64,000 nt of DNA from Lachnospiraceae bacterium. GTDB taxonomy: Bacteria > Bacillota > Clostridia > Lachnospirales > Lachnospiraceae. Both the position numbers and the translations under genes were made by a program. Each line of letters starts with the position of its first letter. The first letter of the stretch is position 1. The stretch is taken from positions 1-64,000 of the forward strand of contig CAJTGB010000006.1 of assembly GCA_910575835.1 (NCBI GenBank), given 5' to 3'. Below the pieces are notes generated by a model. That model did no database searches, was not told the DNA's origin, and was given only the letters and a program-made list of their open reading frames with translations. Below are positions 16,289 to 25,460 of the stretch, piece after piece.

Positions 16289-18439
16289 ATGAGACGTTGG
16301 ATCGAATATGCTGTAGAGAATTATCGGAGCAAGAATTCATTTGGGTTTCAGTTGGCGAAGGATCTGAAGGAGAGGCAGGTCAGCCAGGCGATAGAGAAGT
16401 ATGCTAAGATTGTAAAACCGGAAGAAGTGGTTGCCCTGATGGATACGACAGTGTTCAGGTCGGGTAAGACGGGGTTTTTGTTTACAGAGCGTTATCTGTA
16501 CGGCGACCGGTATAAAGACGAGGGGCCGATCGAGCTTATGTTTCTGGAGAAAGCCGAAGTGCGGCCGGAGAATAATAGCTGCTGCGTGCTGACATACGAA
16601 GACGGAAGAACGAGAGAGGTGGATGTCTCTGTATTTCTGGATGTGGTCGACGTGCTTAATATGATGATCGGACAGAGGAAGCAGCATGAAGGAGATGAGG
16701 AAGAGGGGGAGCATCTTCAGGAGGCAGATCAGAAGGAAAGAGCAGAATTTGAGAAGGCGGCCGTGTCCGTTGCACCTGCAAGGATCACAGAGAGAGTCGG
16801 TATGGACGGCAATGAAGGCTCTGCCAGGCACAGAGAGCCGGTCAGGGAGAGCCGGGGGAGCGTGTCGGATGGGAATACTGCGGATGCAGAAGATATAAGA
16901 ATTGGCAGCAGCGGGAATACAAGAGAGGGCGAGGCTGCAGATCCGGGAACCGTTAAGAATACAGGATACACAGACGGTACGGGTACGTTAAGGAATGCGG
17001 AATACGCAGACGCCGCAGGAATCGGTAGAGATGCGGGATATGCAGACGGTACGGGTACGGTGAGGAATTCGGGATATGCAGACAGCACAGGAACGTCAAG
17101 GGATGCAGGATATACGGACAGCACAGGAACGTTAAGGAATGCAGGATATACAGACGGTGCAGGAATCGTTGGGGATGCAGGATATGGAGGCACGGAAGGA
17201 GCGGGAACGTTAAGTGACGCAGAAGATTCAGACGGCGGAGGCATGCTTGCATTTGATATAGTGGGAGAAGCGGACGCGTCGGAGCTTCCTATAGAGATCA
17301 TTCAGTTGGAAGATCTGGAGGGGCTTGATGATTTGGAAGATATAGAAGATGTAGAAGACGCAGACGGACCGGAGGATCCGAAGGACGCCGGAATAGACGG
17401 GATATCCGGGGGAATGAAGGAGGACGGACCGGCCGGGCCGGAAGAGTCATATGAACAGGCGCTTGAATTGGCAGAATCGGGAGACAGTGCGGCAATGTAC
17501 CGTCTTGCCGTCATGTATTATGACGGGCGGCAGCCGGACAAGGATAAGAAGCAGGCGCTCCGTTGGTTCCGGGAGTCCGCGAAAGCAGAGTACGTGCCGG
17601 CAATGCTTCAGATGATGCGGTTCTATAACGACGGTGAGCTGGTGAAGCAGAATTACCAGTTAAGCATGAGCTGGGTGAAGAAGGCGGCGGCCACGGGAGA
17701 GCCGGAGGGGCAGTTTGCACTGGCAGATGCATATATCTATGGGACTGCCGGGAAACAGGATGTAGAAGCGGGGCTTGCGATCTTGGAAGACAGAGCGGCG
17801 AATGGCGACGAGAAGGCGCAGCAGATGATGGAGAGAGTCCGCCTGGAGATGAAGGAAGCGAAGGAGCGTTTTGATGCGGGAATCCGTAATCCGAGTACGG
17901 CTTCCGGGTATTACGAGATGGGAATGTACTGTCAGAAGGGGGACGGATATTATACTTACCCTAAGGAGGCTGCCGAATATTTTCAGAAGGCGGCTGAGAA
18001 GGAGCATGTGGATGCGCAGTATCAGCTGGCATGTGCGTACTATTCAGGAGACGGCGTCAGGAAGAACGAGGAGATATGCGTCAATTGGCTTAAGAAGGCT
18101 GCGTCGAAGAGCCATAAGGAAGCGACTGAGCTGCTGGGAGGAATATTGGAGAAGCAGCGGATCAAGCGAGAGAAAGCAGAGTTCAAGAATCATCTCAGAC
18201 AGGCAGAGAAGGGCGATTGCTATGCACAGTCGAGAGTTGCCGAATTATATATAGAAGGAACCGGAGTCAAGAAGGATGTGCAGAAGGCGATCGAATGGTA
18301 TGAGAAGGCGGCGGAATCTGACGAAGGATACGCGGCGCGCGAGCTGGCGAAGATATACAGTGCAGGGGAGATCGTCGAAAAGGATGAGGAGAGAGCGGCG
18401 TACTGGAGGATGGTAGGCGGCGTACTGGATGAGTTATAG
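16289..18439 (+). CDS. SEL1-repeat protein with N-terminal PH-like domain and low-complexity repeat linker
   Basis: A 716-residue cytoplasmic protein in three parts. Residues 1-130 contain a bacterial PH-like pattern (VALMDTTVFRSGKTGFLFTERYLY). Residues about 224-310 are a Gly/Thr/Asp-rich linker built of 12-residue repeats (GYTDGTGTLRNA type). The C-terminal part (about 390-716) consists of SEL1 repeats, for example DSAAMYRLAVMYYDGRQPDKDKKQALRWF, HVDAQYQLACAYYSGDGV and AQSRVAELYIEGTGVKKDVQKAIEWYEKAA. SEL1 repeats are protein-protein interaction scaffolds. A very acidic stretch (LEDLEGLDDLEDIEDVEDADG) separates linker and repeats. Function unknown; the linker varies easily because it is encoded by a minisatellite. 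Confidence 0.85.
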   Translation: MRRWIEYAVENYRSKNSFGFQLAKDLKERQVSQAIEKYAKIVKPEEVVALMDTTVFRSGKTGFLFTERYLYGDRYKDEGPIELMFLEKAEVRPENNSCCVLTYEDGRTREVDVSVFLDVVDVLNMMIGQRKQHEGDEEEGEHLQEADQKERAEFEKAAVSVAPARITERVGMDGNEGSARHREPVRESRGSVSDGNTADAEDIRIGSSGNTREGEAADPGTVKNTGYTDGTGTLRNAEYADAAGIGRDAGYADGTGTVRNSGYADSTGTSRDAGYTDSTGTLRNAGYTDGAGIVGDAGYGGTEGAGTLSDAEDSDGGGMLAFDIVGEADASELPIEIIQLEDLEGLDDLEDIEDVEDADGPEDPKDAGIDGISGGMKEDGPAGPEESYEQALELAESGDSAAMYRLAVMYYDGRQPDKDKKQALRWFRESAKAEYVPAMLQMMRFYNDGELVKQNYQLSMSWVKKAAATGEPEGQFALADAYIYGTAGKQDVEAGLAILEDRAANGDEKAQQMMERVRLEMKEAKERFDAGIRNPSTASGYYEMGMYCQKGDGYYTYPKEAAEYFQKAAEKEHVDAQYQLACAYYSGDGVRKNEEICVNWLKKAASKSHKEATELLGGILEKQRIKREKAEFKNHLRQAEKGDCYAQSRVAELYIEGTGVKKDVQKAIEWYEKAAESDEGYAARELAKIYSAGEIVEKDEERAAYWRMVGGVLDEL
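16958..17173 (+). repeat. 36-bp in-frame tandem repeat (six units) inside the SEL1 protein gene
   Basis: Six 36-bp units begin at 16958, 16994, 17030, 17066, 17102 and 17138, each coding 12 residues of the form (N/D)-x-(G/E)-Y-(T/A)-D-x-(T/A)-G-x-x-R, the last position being Gly in the sixth unit. A degenerate seventh unit continues to about 17215. Being in frame, changes in copy number alter linker length without breaking the protein. Confidence 0.9.
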
Positions 18440-18450
18440 CATCTCTAGAA

Positions 18451-18598
18451 TATATTAGTAACAGTTCAGACAGGTCTGCGCATTCACTGCGCTGACCGTG
18501 CCATAGAATAGAGCATGAAAGCATCCGGCCCATCGCGAAGCGATTGTTAATGGCCGGATGCCTGTAACAGTGAAGGTATCTGAACTGTTACTGATATA
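18451..18598. repeat. 148-bp nested inverted-repeat element
   Basis: Outer arms 18451-18470 and 18579-18598 pair over 20 bp with a single T/G position (core AGTAACAGTTCAGA/TCTGAACTGTTACT perfect). Inside is a second perfect 10-bp stem (18521-18530, GCATCCGGCC, with 18552-18561), capped by ATCGC-GAA-GCGAT. It follows the SEL1 gene stop by 12 bp and ends 33 bp before the valS promoter. The inner hairpin could terminate transcription, though no T-run follows. The whole could be a miniature mobile element. Confidence 0.75.
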
Positions 18599-18631
18599 AC
18601 CTTAAGACTTTCTGAAAATTCCCTAAACTCC

Positions 18632-18660
18632 TTGACAAACCATCATGCGGTGTCTATAAT
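18632..18660 (+). promoter_or_regulatory. Promoter of valS
   Basis: TTGACA (18632-18637), 17-bp spacer, TATAAT (18655-18660): a consensus vegetative promoter feeding the T-box leader. Confidence 0.92.
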
Positions 18661-18666
18661 CCTGTT

Positions 18667-18948
18667 TAAAGTTAATGGATATAGCAAAGGCGTTGAAGAA
18701 GAGGAGTACGCATGTGTTCATCCTGACAGAGAGAGTTGCCCGCTGGTTTCGGCGGCTGGAAGGCGCTTGAGGAATGAGATGCGGAAGGTAGCTTTGGAGC
18801 TGGATGGCTGAGACTTATGATATTTTGGTTTGTGTCAGGTGTAGGTCATCCCGGAGTCGTTCACGTTACAGAATAAGAGGAGTACAGATAAAGGTGGTAC
18901 CGCGATTAGAGAGCTGATCGCCCTTTACAGCGTAAAGGGCGGTTTTTT
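18667..18948 (+). promoter_or_regulatory. T-box leader of valS (tRNA-Val sensor)
   Basis: Stem I base pairs CAAAG (18685-18689) with CTTTG (18792-18796). The 5' strand carries the loop-E word AGTA within GAGGAGTACGC; the 3' strand has GGAAGGTAGC, placing a GTA valine specifier codon at 18788-18790. The T-box sequence AAGGTGGTACCGCG is at 18891-18904; its TGGT would pair with a tRNA ending in A-CCA. The intrinsic terminator is a 10-bp stem (18919-18928 with 18932-18941) followed by TTTTTT (18943-18948). Uncharged tRNA-Val should favour the antiterminator and valS expression. Confidence 0.92.
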
Positions 18949-19035
18949 AATGCGCCCTTGGGTGAGCCAAAGATACGCTTTGCTATCAATGGCAGCAAGA
19001 TACATAGAATGAGAGCACACAGCAAGGAGGACATT

Positions 19036-21687
19036 ATGAGCGAGAATCTGGAGACAACCTATAATCCGAAAGAGATTGAACCTAAGTTATATGAGAAATG
19101 GTGTGAGAATAAGTATTTTCATGCGGAAGTGGACAGGAGCAGGAAGCCGTTTACAACGGTGATGCCGCCGCCGAATATCACGGGTAAGCTGCACATGGGG
19201 CATGCCCTGGATAACACATTGCAGGATATCCTGATTCGTTATAAGAGGATGCAGGGATTTAACACTTTATGGGTGCCGGGAACAGACCATGCGGCGATCT
19301 CCACAGAGGTAAAGGTAACGAACCAGTTAAAGGATGAGGGAATCGATAAGAAGGAGCTGGGACGTGAGAAGTTCTTAGAGAGGACCTGGCAGTGGAAGGA
19401 AGAGTATGCGGGAACCATCGAGAAGCAGTTGGAGAAGATGGGCGTATCCTGTGACTGGGACAGAGAACGGTTTACCATGGATGAGGGATGCTCGGAGGCA
19501 GTAGAGGAAGTATTTATCCGGCTCTATGAGAAGGGATATATTTATAAGGGATCCAGGATCATCAACTGGTGTCCGGTATGTAAGACCTCCCTGTCTGATG
19601 CGGAGGTCGAGCACGAGGAGCAGGATGGTTACTTCTGGCATATCAAGTATCCGATCGTGGGAACGGATCAGTTCTTGGAGATTGCGACTACCCGCCCGGA
19701 GACTATGCTTGGCGATACTGCGATCGCCGTGCACCCGGACGACAGCAGATATAAGGATATCGTAGGGAAGAAGGCGCTTCTGCCGCTGGTGAACAGAGAG
19801 ATTCCGATCGTGGCGGATCATTATGTGGATAAGGAATTTGGAACCGGCGCGGTTAAGATCACACCGGCTCATGACCCTAATGATTTTGAAGTTGGTAAGC
19901 GTCACGGCCTGCCTGAGATAAATATTATGAACGATGATGCGACCATTAACAAAGAAGGCGGCATATATGCCGGGATGGAGCGCTACGAGGCCAGAAAAGC
20001 GATCGTTAAGGACTTAGAAGAGCAGGGGTATCTTGTGAAGGTAGTTCCGCATTCCCATAACGTAGGAACCCATGACAGATGCCGCACTACCGTAGAGCCG
20101 CTTGTAAAGCAGCAGTGGTTTGTGCGGATGGAGGAATTGGCGAAGCCGGCGATCGAAGCGGTCAAGACCGGGGAATTAAAGTTCGTGCCGGAGCGGTTCG
20201 ACAAGATCTATCTGCACTGGCTGGAGAATATCCGCGACTGGTGCATTTCCCGCCAGATCTGGTGGGGACACCGGATCCCGGCGTATTACTGCGACGAATG
20301 CGGCGAGGTCGTAGTGGCGAAGGGTATGCCGGACAGATGTCCGAAGTGCGGATGCACGCATTTTACGCAGGATGAGGATACATTGGATACCTGGTTTTCC
20401 TCCGCATTATGGCCGTTCTCTACCCTTGGGTGGCCGAAGCACACGGAAGATCTGGATTATTTCTACCCGACCGACGTGTTGGTAACGGGATATGATATTA
20501 TCTTCTTCTGGGTTATCCGTATGGTATTCTCTGGATATGAGCATACCGGGAAATCACCGTTCCATACGGTATTCATCCATGGCCTTGTGAGAGACTCTCA
20601 GGGGCGCAAGATGAGCAAGTCTCTGGGTAACGGAATCGATCCGCTGGAGATCATCGATCAGTACGGAGCGGACGCCCTGCGTATGACGCTGGTTACAGGC
20701 AATGCGCCCGGCAATGATATGCGCTTCTATAATGAGAGGGTCGAGGCGAGCCGTAATTTTGCCAACAAGGTGTGGAATGCGTCAAGATTCATTCTGATGA
20801 ACCTCGGCGGCAAAGAGCTTAAGAAGCCGGAAGACTTCAAGCTTCGCCCGGGAGACAGATGGATCCTGTCAAGGTGCAACAATCTGGTAAAAGAAGTAAC
20901 CGAGAACATGGATAAGTTCGAGCTTGGCATCGCGCTGTCCAAGATATATGATTTCCTGTGGGATGAATTCTGCGACTGGTATATCGAGCTTGCCAAGTAC
21001 AGGATATATCATGCGGATGAGGATGCCGAGAGCGCTAACGACGCGTTGTGGACGCTTCGGGAGGTTCTTAAGGATTCGCTTAAGCTTCTGCACCCGTATA
21101 TGCCGTTTGTTACGGAGGAGATCTACAGCAAGCTGGTGCCGGAGGAGGAATCTCTGATGATGTCCAGATGGCCGGAATACGACGAGAAGCATTGCTTCCC
21201 GGCTGCGGAGAATATCGTGGAGCATTTTAAGGAGATCGTCCGCGGCGTGCGTAATGTCCGCGCAGAGATGAATGTTCCGAACTCCCGCAAGGCAACCGTG
21301 TATGTTGTGTGCGAAGACCAGCAGTTGTGTACGGGGCTTGCGTTCTTGAGCAACTCGGCGATGATGATGGCGTCGGCTAGTGAATTTATCATTCAGAATG
21401 ATAAGGCGGGAATCGCAGAGGATGCGGTGTCTGTTGTTGTGCCGGATGCAACCGTATATGTTCCGCTGGAGGAGCTGATTGATTTCGCACAGGAGATTGA
21501 ACGACTGACGAAGGAAGAGACAAGGCTTGCCAAGGAGATCGCGCGTGCGGAAGGAATGCTTAAGAATGAGAAGTTCGTCAGCAAAGCGCCGGAAGCGAAG
21601 GTACAAGAAGAGAGGGAGAAGCTTGACAAGTACAGACAGATGAAAGAGCAGGTAAGCGCAAGGCTTGACGGGTTGAAATCAAAGTAA
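19036..21687 (+). CDS. valS: Valine--tRNA ligase
   Basis: An 883-residue class I aminoacyl-tRNA synthetase that charges tRNA-Val. The HIGH-type motif is PPPNITGKLHMGHALDNT; the ATP-binding KMSKS motif is GRKMSKSLGNGIDP. A CP1 editing domain lies between them (TTRPETMLGDTAIAVHPDD), a zinc-type knuckle shows as YYCDECGEVVV and CPKCGCTH, and a C-terminal coiled coil carries LTKEETRLAKEIARAEGMLKNEKFVSKAP. The start is at 19036 because AGGAGG lies seven bases upstream; the longer frame (from 18958) begins beside the T-box terminator. Expression is controlled by the T-box leader directly upstream. Confidence 0.98.
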   Translation: MSENLETTYNPKEIEPKLYEKWCENKYFHAEVDRSRKPFTTVMPPPNITGKLHMGHALDNTLQDILIRYKRMQGFNTLWVPGTDHAAISTEVKVTNQLKDEGIDKKELGREKFLERTWQWKEEYAGTIEKQLEKMGVSCDWDRERFTMDEGCSEAVEEVFIRLYEKGYIYKGSRIINWCPVCKTSLSDAEVEHEEQDGYFWHIKYPIVGTDQFLEIATTRPETMLGDTAIAVHPDDSRYKDIVGKKALLPLVNREIPIVADHYVDKEFGTGAVKITPAHDPNDFEVGKRHGLPEINIMNDDATINKEGGIYAGMERYEARKAIVKDLEEQGYLVKVVPHSHNVGTHDRCRTTVEPLVKQQWFVRMEELAKPAIEAVKTGELKFVPERFDKIYLHWLENIRDWCISRQIWWGHRIPAYYCDECGEVVVAKGMPDRCPKCGCTHFTQDEDTLDTWFSSALWPFSTLGWPKHTEDLDYFYPTDVLVTGYDIIFFWVIRMVFSGYEHTGKSPFHTVFIHGLVRDSQGRKMSKSLGNGIDPLEIIDQYGADALRMTLVTGNAPGNDMRFYNERVEASRNFANKVWNASRFILMNLGGKELKKPEDFKLRPGDRWILSRCNNLVKEVTENMDKFELGIALSKIYDFLWDEFCDWYIELAKYRIYHADEDAESANDALWTLREVLKDSLKLLHPYMPFVTEEIYSKLVPEEESLMMSRWPEYDEKHCFPAAENIVEHFKEIVRGVRNVRAEMNVPNSRKATVYVVCEDQQLCTGLAFLSNSAMMMASASEFIIQNDKAGIAEDAVSVVVPDATVYVPLEELIDFAQEIERLTKEETRLAKEIARAEGMLKNEKFVSKAPEAKVQEEREKLDKYRQMKEQVSARLDGLKSK

Positions 21688-21731
21688 TCGATCTGCTGAG
21701 GCAGACTGGTTGCACATTATAAGGGGATATT

Positions 21732-23936
21732 ATGAAGAAGATTCAGATCAAGAAGCTTGATGTAAAAGGGGCAGTTCACAAACTGAAAAACTTGAAAAAA
21801 GAAGATGTGAAAGCGTACTGGACGGCAAAGCGCGAAAGACGTGCAAGGATTCTTGAAGAGAGAAAAAACAGCGCGTTTGCCAGGAAGATGAAGCCGGTAT
21901 ATCGGTTCATGAATCAGATCTCGCTGCTGCTTCACGCGGTATTGGCGTGTATGATCAACTTTGTGATAGAAGCGATCTCCAGGCATTCGGCGGTCGAAGC
22001 GTGGAATTATATGACAGGGACACCATTGGTGTTCCTGTATAATGCTTTTATGATATTTATCACGTTTTCCGCAGTCTATCTGGTCAGGCGGAGGATGTTT
22101 GTCCGTATTATCATCAGCGTGCTGTGGCTGGCCCTCGGCGTGGCGAACGGCTATATGCTGATGAAGAGGGTTACGCCTTTTAATGCCCAGGATTTTAAGG
22201 TGGCGAAGGACGGGCTGACGCTGATCAATAATTATTTTAACGGTGTCGAGCTGGTGGGTCTGGCAGTCGGGATCGGCGCGGTCGTGATCTGGGTCATCTC
22301 CATGTGGAGACGGGGCGGGCAGTATGACGGCAAGCTTCGCCGCCTGTGGGCGCTCTTAGGAGTCGCGGTATGGTTCGCGGTCTACGGTCTGGTATCGGAT
22401 CAGGCTGTGGAGAAGAGGATCGTGTCGACGTATTTCGGTAATATTGCGTTCGCATATGAAGACTACGGGCTTCCGTATTGTTTTATGGCCAGTGTGTTTA
22501 ACACAGGAATCACGGAGCCGAATGACTACAATGAGAAGACGATTACTGAGATCAGCAATAACAGAGAGATCACGAAGAACGAGACGGGACGTGCCGAAGA
22601 CGAATTGCCGAATATCATATTTATACAGCTTGAATCTTATTTTGATGTAAATGAGGCAGAGTTTTTCACGACTTCCGAGGATGCGTGCCCGAACCTTCAC
22701 GCTATGTACGACCAGTATTCGTCTGGATATTTTAAGGTGCCGTCCGTCGGCGCGGGAACTGCCAATACAGAGTTTGAAGTGCTTACCGGTATGAATCTCA
22801 GGTATTTCGGCCCGGGTGAATATCCGTATAAGACGGTGCTTAAGAACCAGGTCAGCGAGAGCGCGGCAACGGCGTTAGCCGAGTTGGGATACGGGACGCA
22901 CGCGCTTCATAATAACGGCGGGAACTTCTACAGCAGGGCAAAGGTGTTCAATAATATCGGATTTGACAGCTATACCAGCAAGGAATTCATGAATATCCTC
23001 CAGATGACGGAAAACGGATGGGCCAAGGACGATATCCTGATCCAGCACATCATGGATTCGATGGATTCCACCGAGCAGCAGGACTTTGTATTCGGAATCA
23101 GTGTTCAGGGGCACGGGGACTATCCTGAGGAGAAGAAGATTGAGAATCCGAAGATACTGGTAGAAGGGATCGAGGATGAAGCGATCAGGAACAAGTGGGA
23201 ATATTATGTAAATCAGGTCTATGAGATGGACCAGTTTGCGGGAAATCTGGTGAAAGCCGTGGAGGAGCGCAAGGAGCCGTCTGTTATCGTATTCTACGGC
23301 GATCACCTTCCGACCATGGGATTGAAGGCAGAAGATCTGAAAAGCCGTTACCTGTATAATACGAATTATGTAATATGGGACAATATCGGGCTTAAGAAGG
23401 AGGACCGCAATATTCCGTCCTATCAGATCATGTCGGACGTGCTGGACCGTCTGGACATTCACTCCGGTACGGTGTTCAATTACCATCAGGAGAGAAGGAA
23501 GACCAAGAATTATCTGGCGGATCTGGAATTGCTGCAGTATGATATCCTGTATGGAGACCAGTATGTATATGACGGCAAGCTTCCGATCACCGAAGGCCAT
23601 ATGGTGATGGGGATTCGGGATGTGACGCTTCAGAATGTCATTCCGCATCTTGGAGAGGGCTACAGCCTCTATGGAGAGAATTTTACCAAGTCGAGCAAGG
23701 TATATGTAAACGGTGAGAAGCAGAAGAGTACGTTCCTGAATAATACCAGGATCGATCTGCCGGAGACGGAATTGTATGAGGGCGATGTGATCGCAGTCAA
23801 GCAGATGGGGTCAAGCAATACAACGTTCCGCAAGTCGGATGAATACCTCTATCAGGACAAGGAATTGGTTATGCAGGAAGGAACAGCGACAGACAAGACA
23901 AGGTCCTGGACGGAGCAGACGGACGAGGAAGGATAG
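21732..23936 (+). CDS. LTA synthase family protein (membrane sulfatase-type phosphotransferase)
   Basis: A 734-residue LtaS-like protein. A basic cytoplasmic N-terminus leads into about five transmembrane helices (residues 55-230), then an extracellular sulfatase-fold domain. Metal and nucleophile motifs are visible: FIQLESYFD, GAGTANTEFEVLTGMNLRYF (Thr nucleophile region), ISVQGHGDY and VIFYGDHLPTMG. A C-terminal extension (about 620-734) has an IPT/TIG-like beta pattern (YGENFTKSSKVYVNGEKQKSTFLNNTRIDLP). Family members transfer glycerol phosphate or similar groups to cell-wall polymers; which substrate is used here cannot be told. folC follows four bases after the stop. Confidence 0.88.
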   Translation: MKKIQIKKLDVKGAVHKLKNLKKEDVKAYWTAKRERRARILEERKNSAFARKMKPVYRFMNQISLLLHAVLACMINFVIEAISRHSAVEAWNYMTGTPLVFLYNAFMIFITFSAVYLVRRRMFVRIIISVLWLALGVANGYMLMKRVTPFNAQDFKVAKDGLTLINNYFNGVELVGLAVGIGAVVIWVISMWRRGGQYDGKLRRLWALLGVAVWFAVYGLVSDQAVEKRIVSTYFGNIAFAYEDYGLPYCFMASVFNTGITEPNDYNEKTITEISNNREITKNETGRAEDELPNIIFIQLESYFDVNEAEFFTTSEDACPNLHAMYDQYSSGYFKVPSVGAGTANTEFEVLTGMNLRYFGPGEYPYKTVLKNQVSESAATALAELGYGTHALHNNGGNFYSRAKVFNNIGFDSYTSKEFMNILQMTENGWAKDDILIQHIMDSMDSTEQQDFVFGISVQGHGDYPEEKKIENPKILVEGIEDEAIRNKWEYYVNQVYEMDQFAGNLVKAVEERKEPSVIVFYGDHLPTMGLKAEDLKSRYLYNTNYVIWDNIGLKKEDRNIPSYQIMSDVLDRLDIHSGTVFNYHQERRKTKNYLADLELLQYDILYGDQYVYDGKLPITEGHMVMGIRDVTLQNVIPHLGEGYSLYGENFTKSSKVYVNGEKQKSTFLNNTRIDLPETELYEGDVIAVKQMGSSNTTFRKSDEYLYQDKELVMQEGTATDKTRSWTEQTDEEG

Positions 23937-23940
23937 AAGG

Positions 23941-25260
23941 ATGGCGTATTCATATGAGGAAGCAGTAGAATATATCGGAGAGATACCCAGGTTCACGAAG
24001 AAGCATACGCTTGAACATACGAAGGAATTCTTAAGAAGGCTTGGGAATCCGGCGTTTGACCGTAAGATCATCCATGTGGCGGGAACCAACGGCAAGGGAT
24101 CTGTGTGCGCGTACCTGCAGGCGCTTTTGACGGCGGAAGGCAAGAACGTCGGATTTTTCACTTCGCCTCATCTGGTGTCTGTCAACGAGCGGATCAGAAG
24201 GAACAATGTTCCCATTGACGACAGGGTGTTTTTGACGGTATTTACAGAGGTGCTTGCCGTTGTCAGGCAGATGGAGGAAGAGGGATTGGAGCATCCCTCT
24301 TATTTCGAATTCTTATTCGGAATGGGTATGAAAGCATTTGCCGGAATGGATGCGGAATATATTATCCTCGAGACGGGGCTTGGCGGCCGGCTGGATGCTA
24401 CGAACTCGGTGGAGCATCCATATCTTACGCTCATCACGTCCATAAGCCTTGACCACACGGAGATCTTAGGCGGCACGATCAGGGAGATCGCCGGGGAGAA
24501 GGCGGGGATCATCAAGCCGCAGGTGCCTGTATTCTACGACGGAAGCAGCAAGGAAGCATCGGAGGTCATCCGCAGCGCGGCTCTTGAAAAGGGAGCGCCC
24601 TGTAGAGAAATATCGAAAAATGCGTTCGAAATCCAAGAAGTTACCCGGAAATATATTGCTTTTTCACGGGCGAATGCGTATGATAAAGATGTTATTGATA
24701 TGAGGATTCCGATCTGCGGGTGTTATCAGGCGATGAATGCAGAGATTGCGCTGGAAGCGGCCGAGTACCTTCTGAGAGAAGAAGAGGTGCACACAGAACG
24801 GTGGCAGAGAGCATTATCGTCCCTGCACTGGGAGGGGCGGATGGAGGAAGCGGCGCCGCATCTGATCATAGACGGCGCACATAATCCGGGAGCGATCGAG
24901 GCATTTGTGGACAGCATGAAAGCGCTGGGAGCAGACAAAGGAGAAGGGCCGGTGCTGCTGTTTGCGGCAGTCAGCGATAAGAAGTATGAGCAGATGATCG
25001 CGTATCTGTGCGCACATCTGAATGCAAGGGCTTATGTAGCCACAGAGGTGGAGGATGCCAGGAGAGTCCCGGCAGCGGAGCTTGCACGCGTGTTCCGAAA
25101 GTATACGGCAGGAAAGGTATGCTGCGAGGCGGATCTTAGGGACGCCCTTTGTGCGGCAGAGGCCGAGAGAGGGGAAGACGGCGATATCTATTGTCTGGGT
25201 TCCCTGTATCTTGCGGGTATGATAAAGAAGCTGACGGCATCAGGGCAGCAGTTTGTCTGA
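23941..25260 (+). CDS. folC: Bifunctional folylpolyglutamate synthase/dihydrofolate synthase
   Basis: A 439-residue Mur-ligase-family enzyme that adds glutamate to folates (and to dihydropteroate in bifunctional members). Motifs: IHVAGTNGKGSVCAYLQ (P-loop), FFTSPHLVSVNERIRRN, ILETGLGGRLDATN, TSISLDHTEILGGTIREIAGEKAGIIK and LIIDGAHNPGAIEAF. The start at 23941 (MAYSYEEAVEYI) follows GAAGGATAGAAGG; an upstream in-frame Met lies inside the preceding gene. Confidence 0.96.
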   Translation: MAYSYEEAVEYIGEIPRFTKKHTLEHTKEFLRRLGNPAFDRKIIHVAGTNGKGSVCAYLQALLTAEGKNVGFFTSPHLVSVNERIRRNNVPIDDRVFLTVFTEVLAVVRQMEEEGLEHPSYFEFLFGMGMKAFAGMDAEYIILETGLGGRLDATNSVEHPYLTLITSISLDHTEILGGTIREIAGEKAGIIKPQVPVFYDGSSKEASEVIRSAALEKGAPCREISKNAFEIQEVTRKYIAFSRANAYDKDVIDMRIPICGCYQAMNAEIALEAAEYLLREEEVHTERWQRALSSLHWEGRMEEAAPHLIIDGAHNPGAIEAFVDSMKALGADKGEGPVLLFAAVSDKKYEQMIAYLCAHLNARAYVATEVEDARRVPAAELARVFRKYTAGKVCCEADLRDALCAAEAERGEDGDIYCLGSLYLAGMIKKLTASGQQFV

Positions 25261-25304
25261 ACTGCTGAATCTGATGGATAATGTAGATAAAGGAGGCGGC
25301 CAAT

Positions 25305-25439
25305 ATGCTTGATTATGAGGAAGAGTTGAAGAAGTTCCAGCCGAGCCTGGAAGTGGAAGATATAGAGAATGCGGTCTATCAGGAGGATCTGACGGATATG
25401 ACAGACATCCTTCGGGAGATGATGGAGCAGACCAAGTAG
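25305..25439 (+). CDS. Small acidic protein of 44 residues
   Basis: A short ORF (MLDYEEELKKFQPSLEVEDI...) preceded by a strong AAAGGAGG eight bases before the ATG and lying between folC and the TPR gene on the same strand. It is rich in Glu and Asp and predicted helical. I do not recognise it. The ribosome binding site and tight placement support its being real. Confidence 0.65.
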   Translation: MLDYEEELKKFQPSLEVEDIENAVYQEDLTDMTDILREMMEQTK

Positions 25440-25460
25440 AAGAAGGATAGAGGATCTTTT

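Noticed and set aside
16958-17173. 36-bp repeats that might be CRISPR repeats
   Set aside because: They are directly adjacent, in frame and coding, without spacers.
16729-17301. Minus-strand ORF rich in Pro, Ala and Ser
   Set aside because: It is the antisense of the 36-bp repeat region and owes its openness to the repeat.
20869-21606. 245-codon minus-strand ORF
   Set aside because: It is opposite valS, a certain gene, with no start signal of its own.
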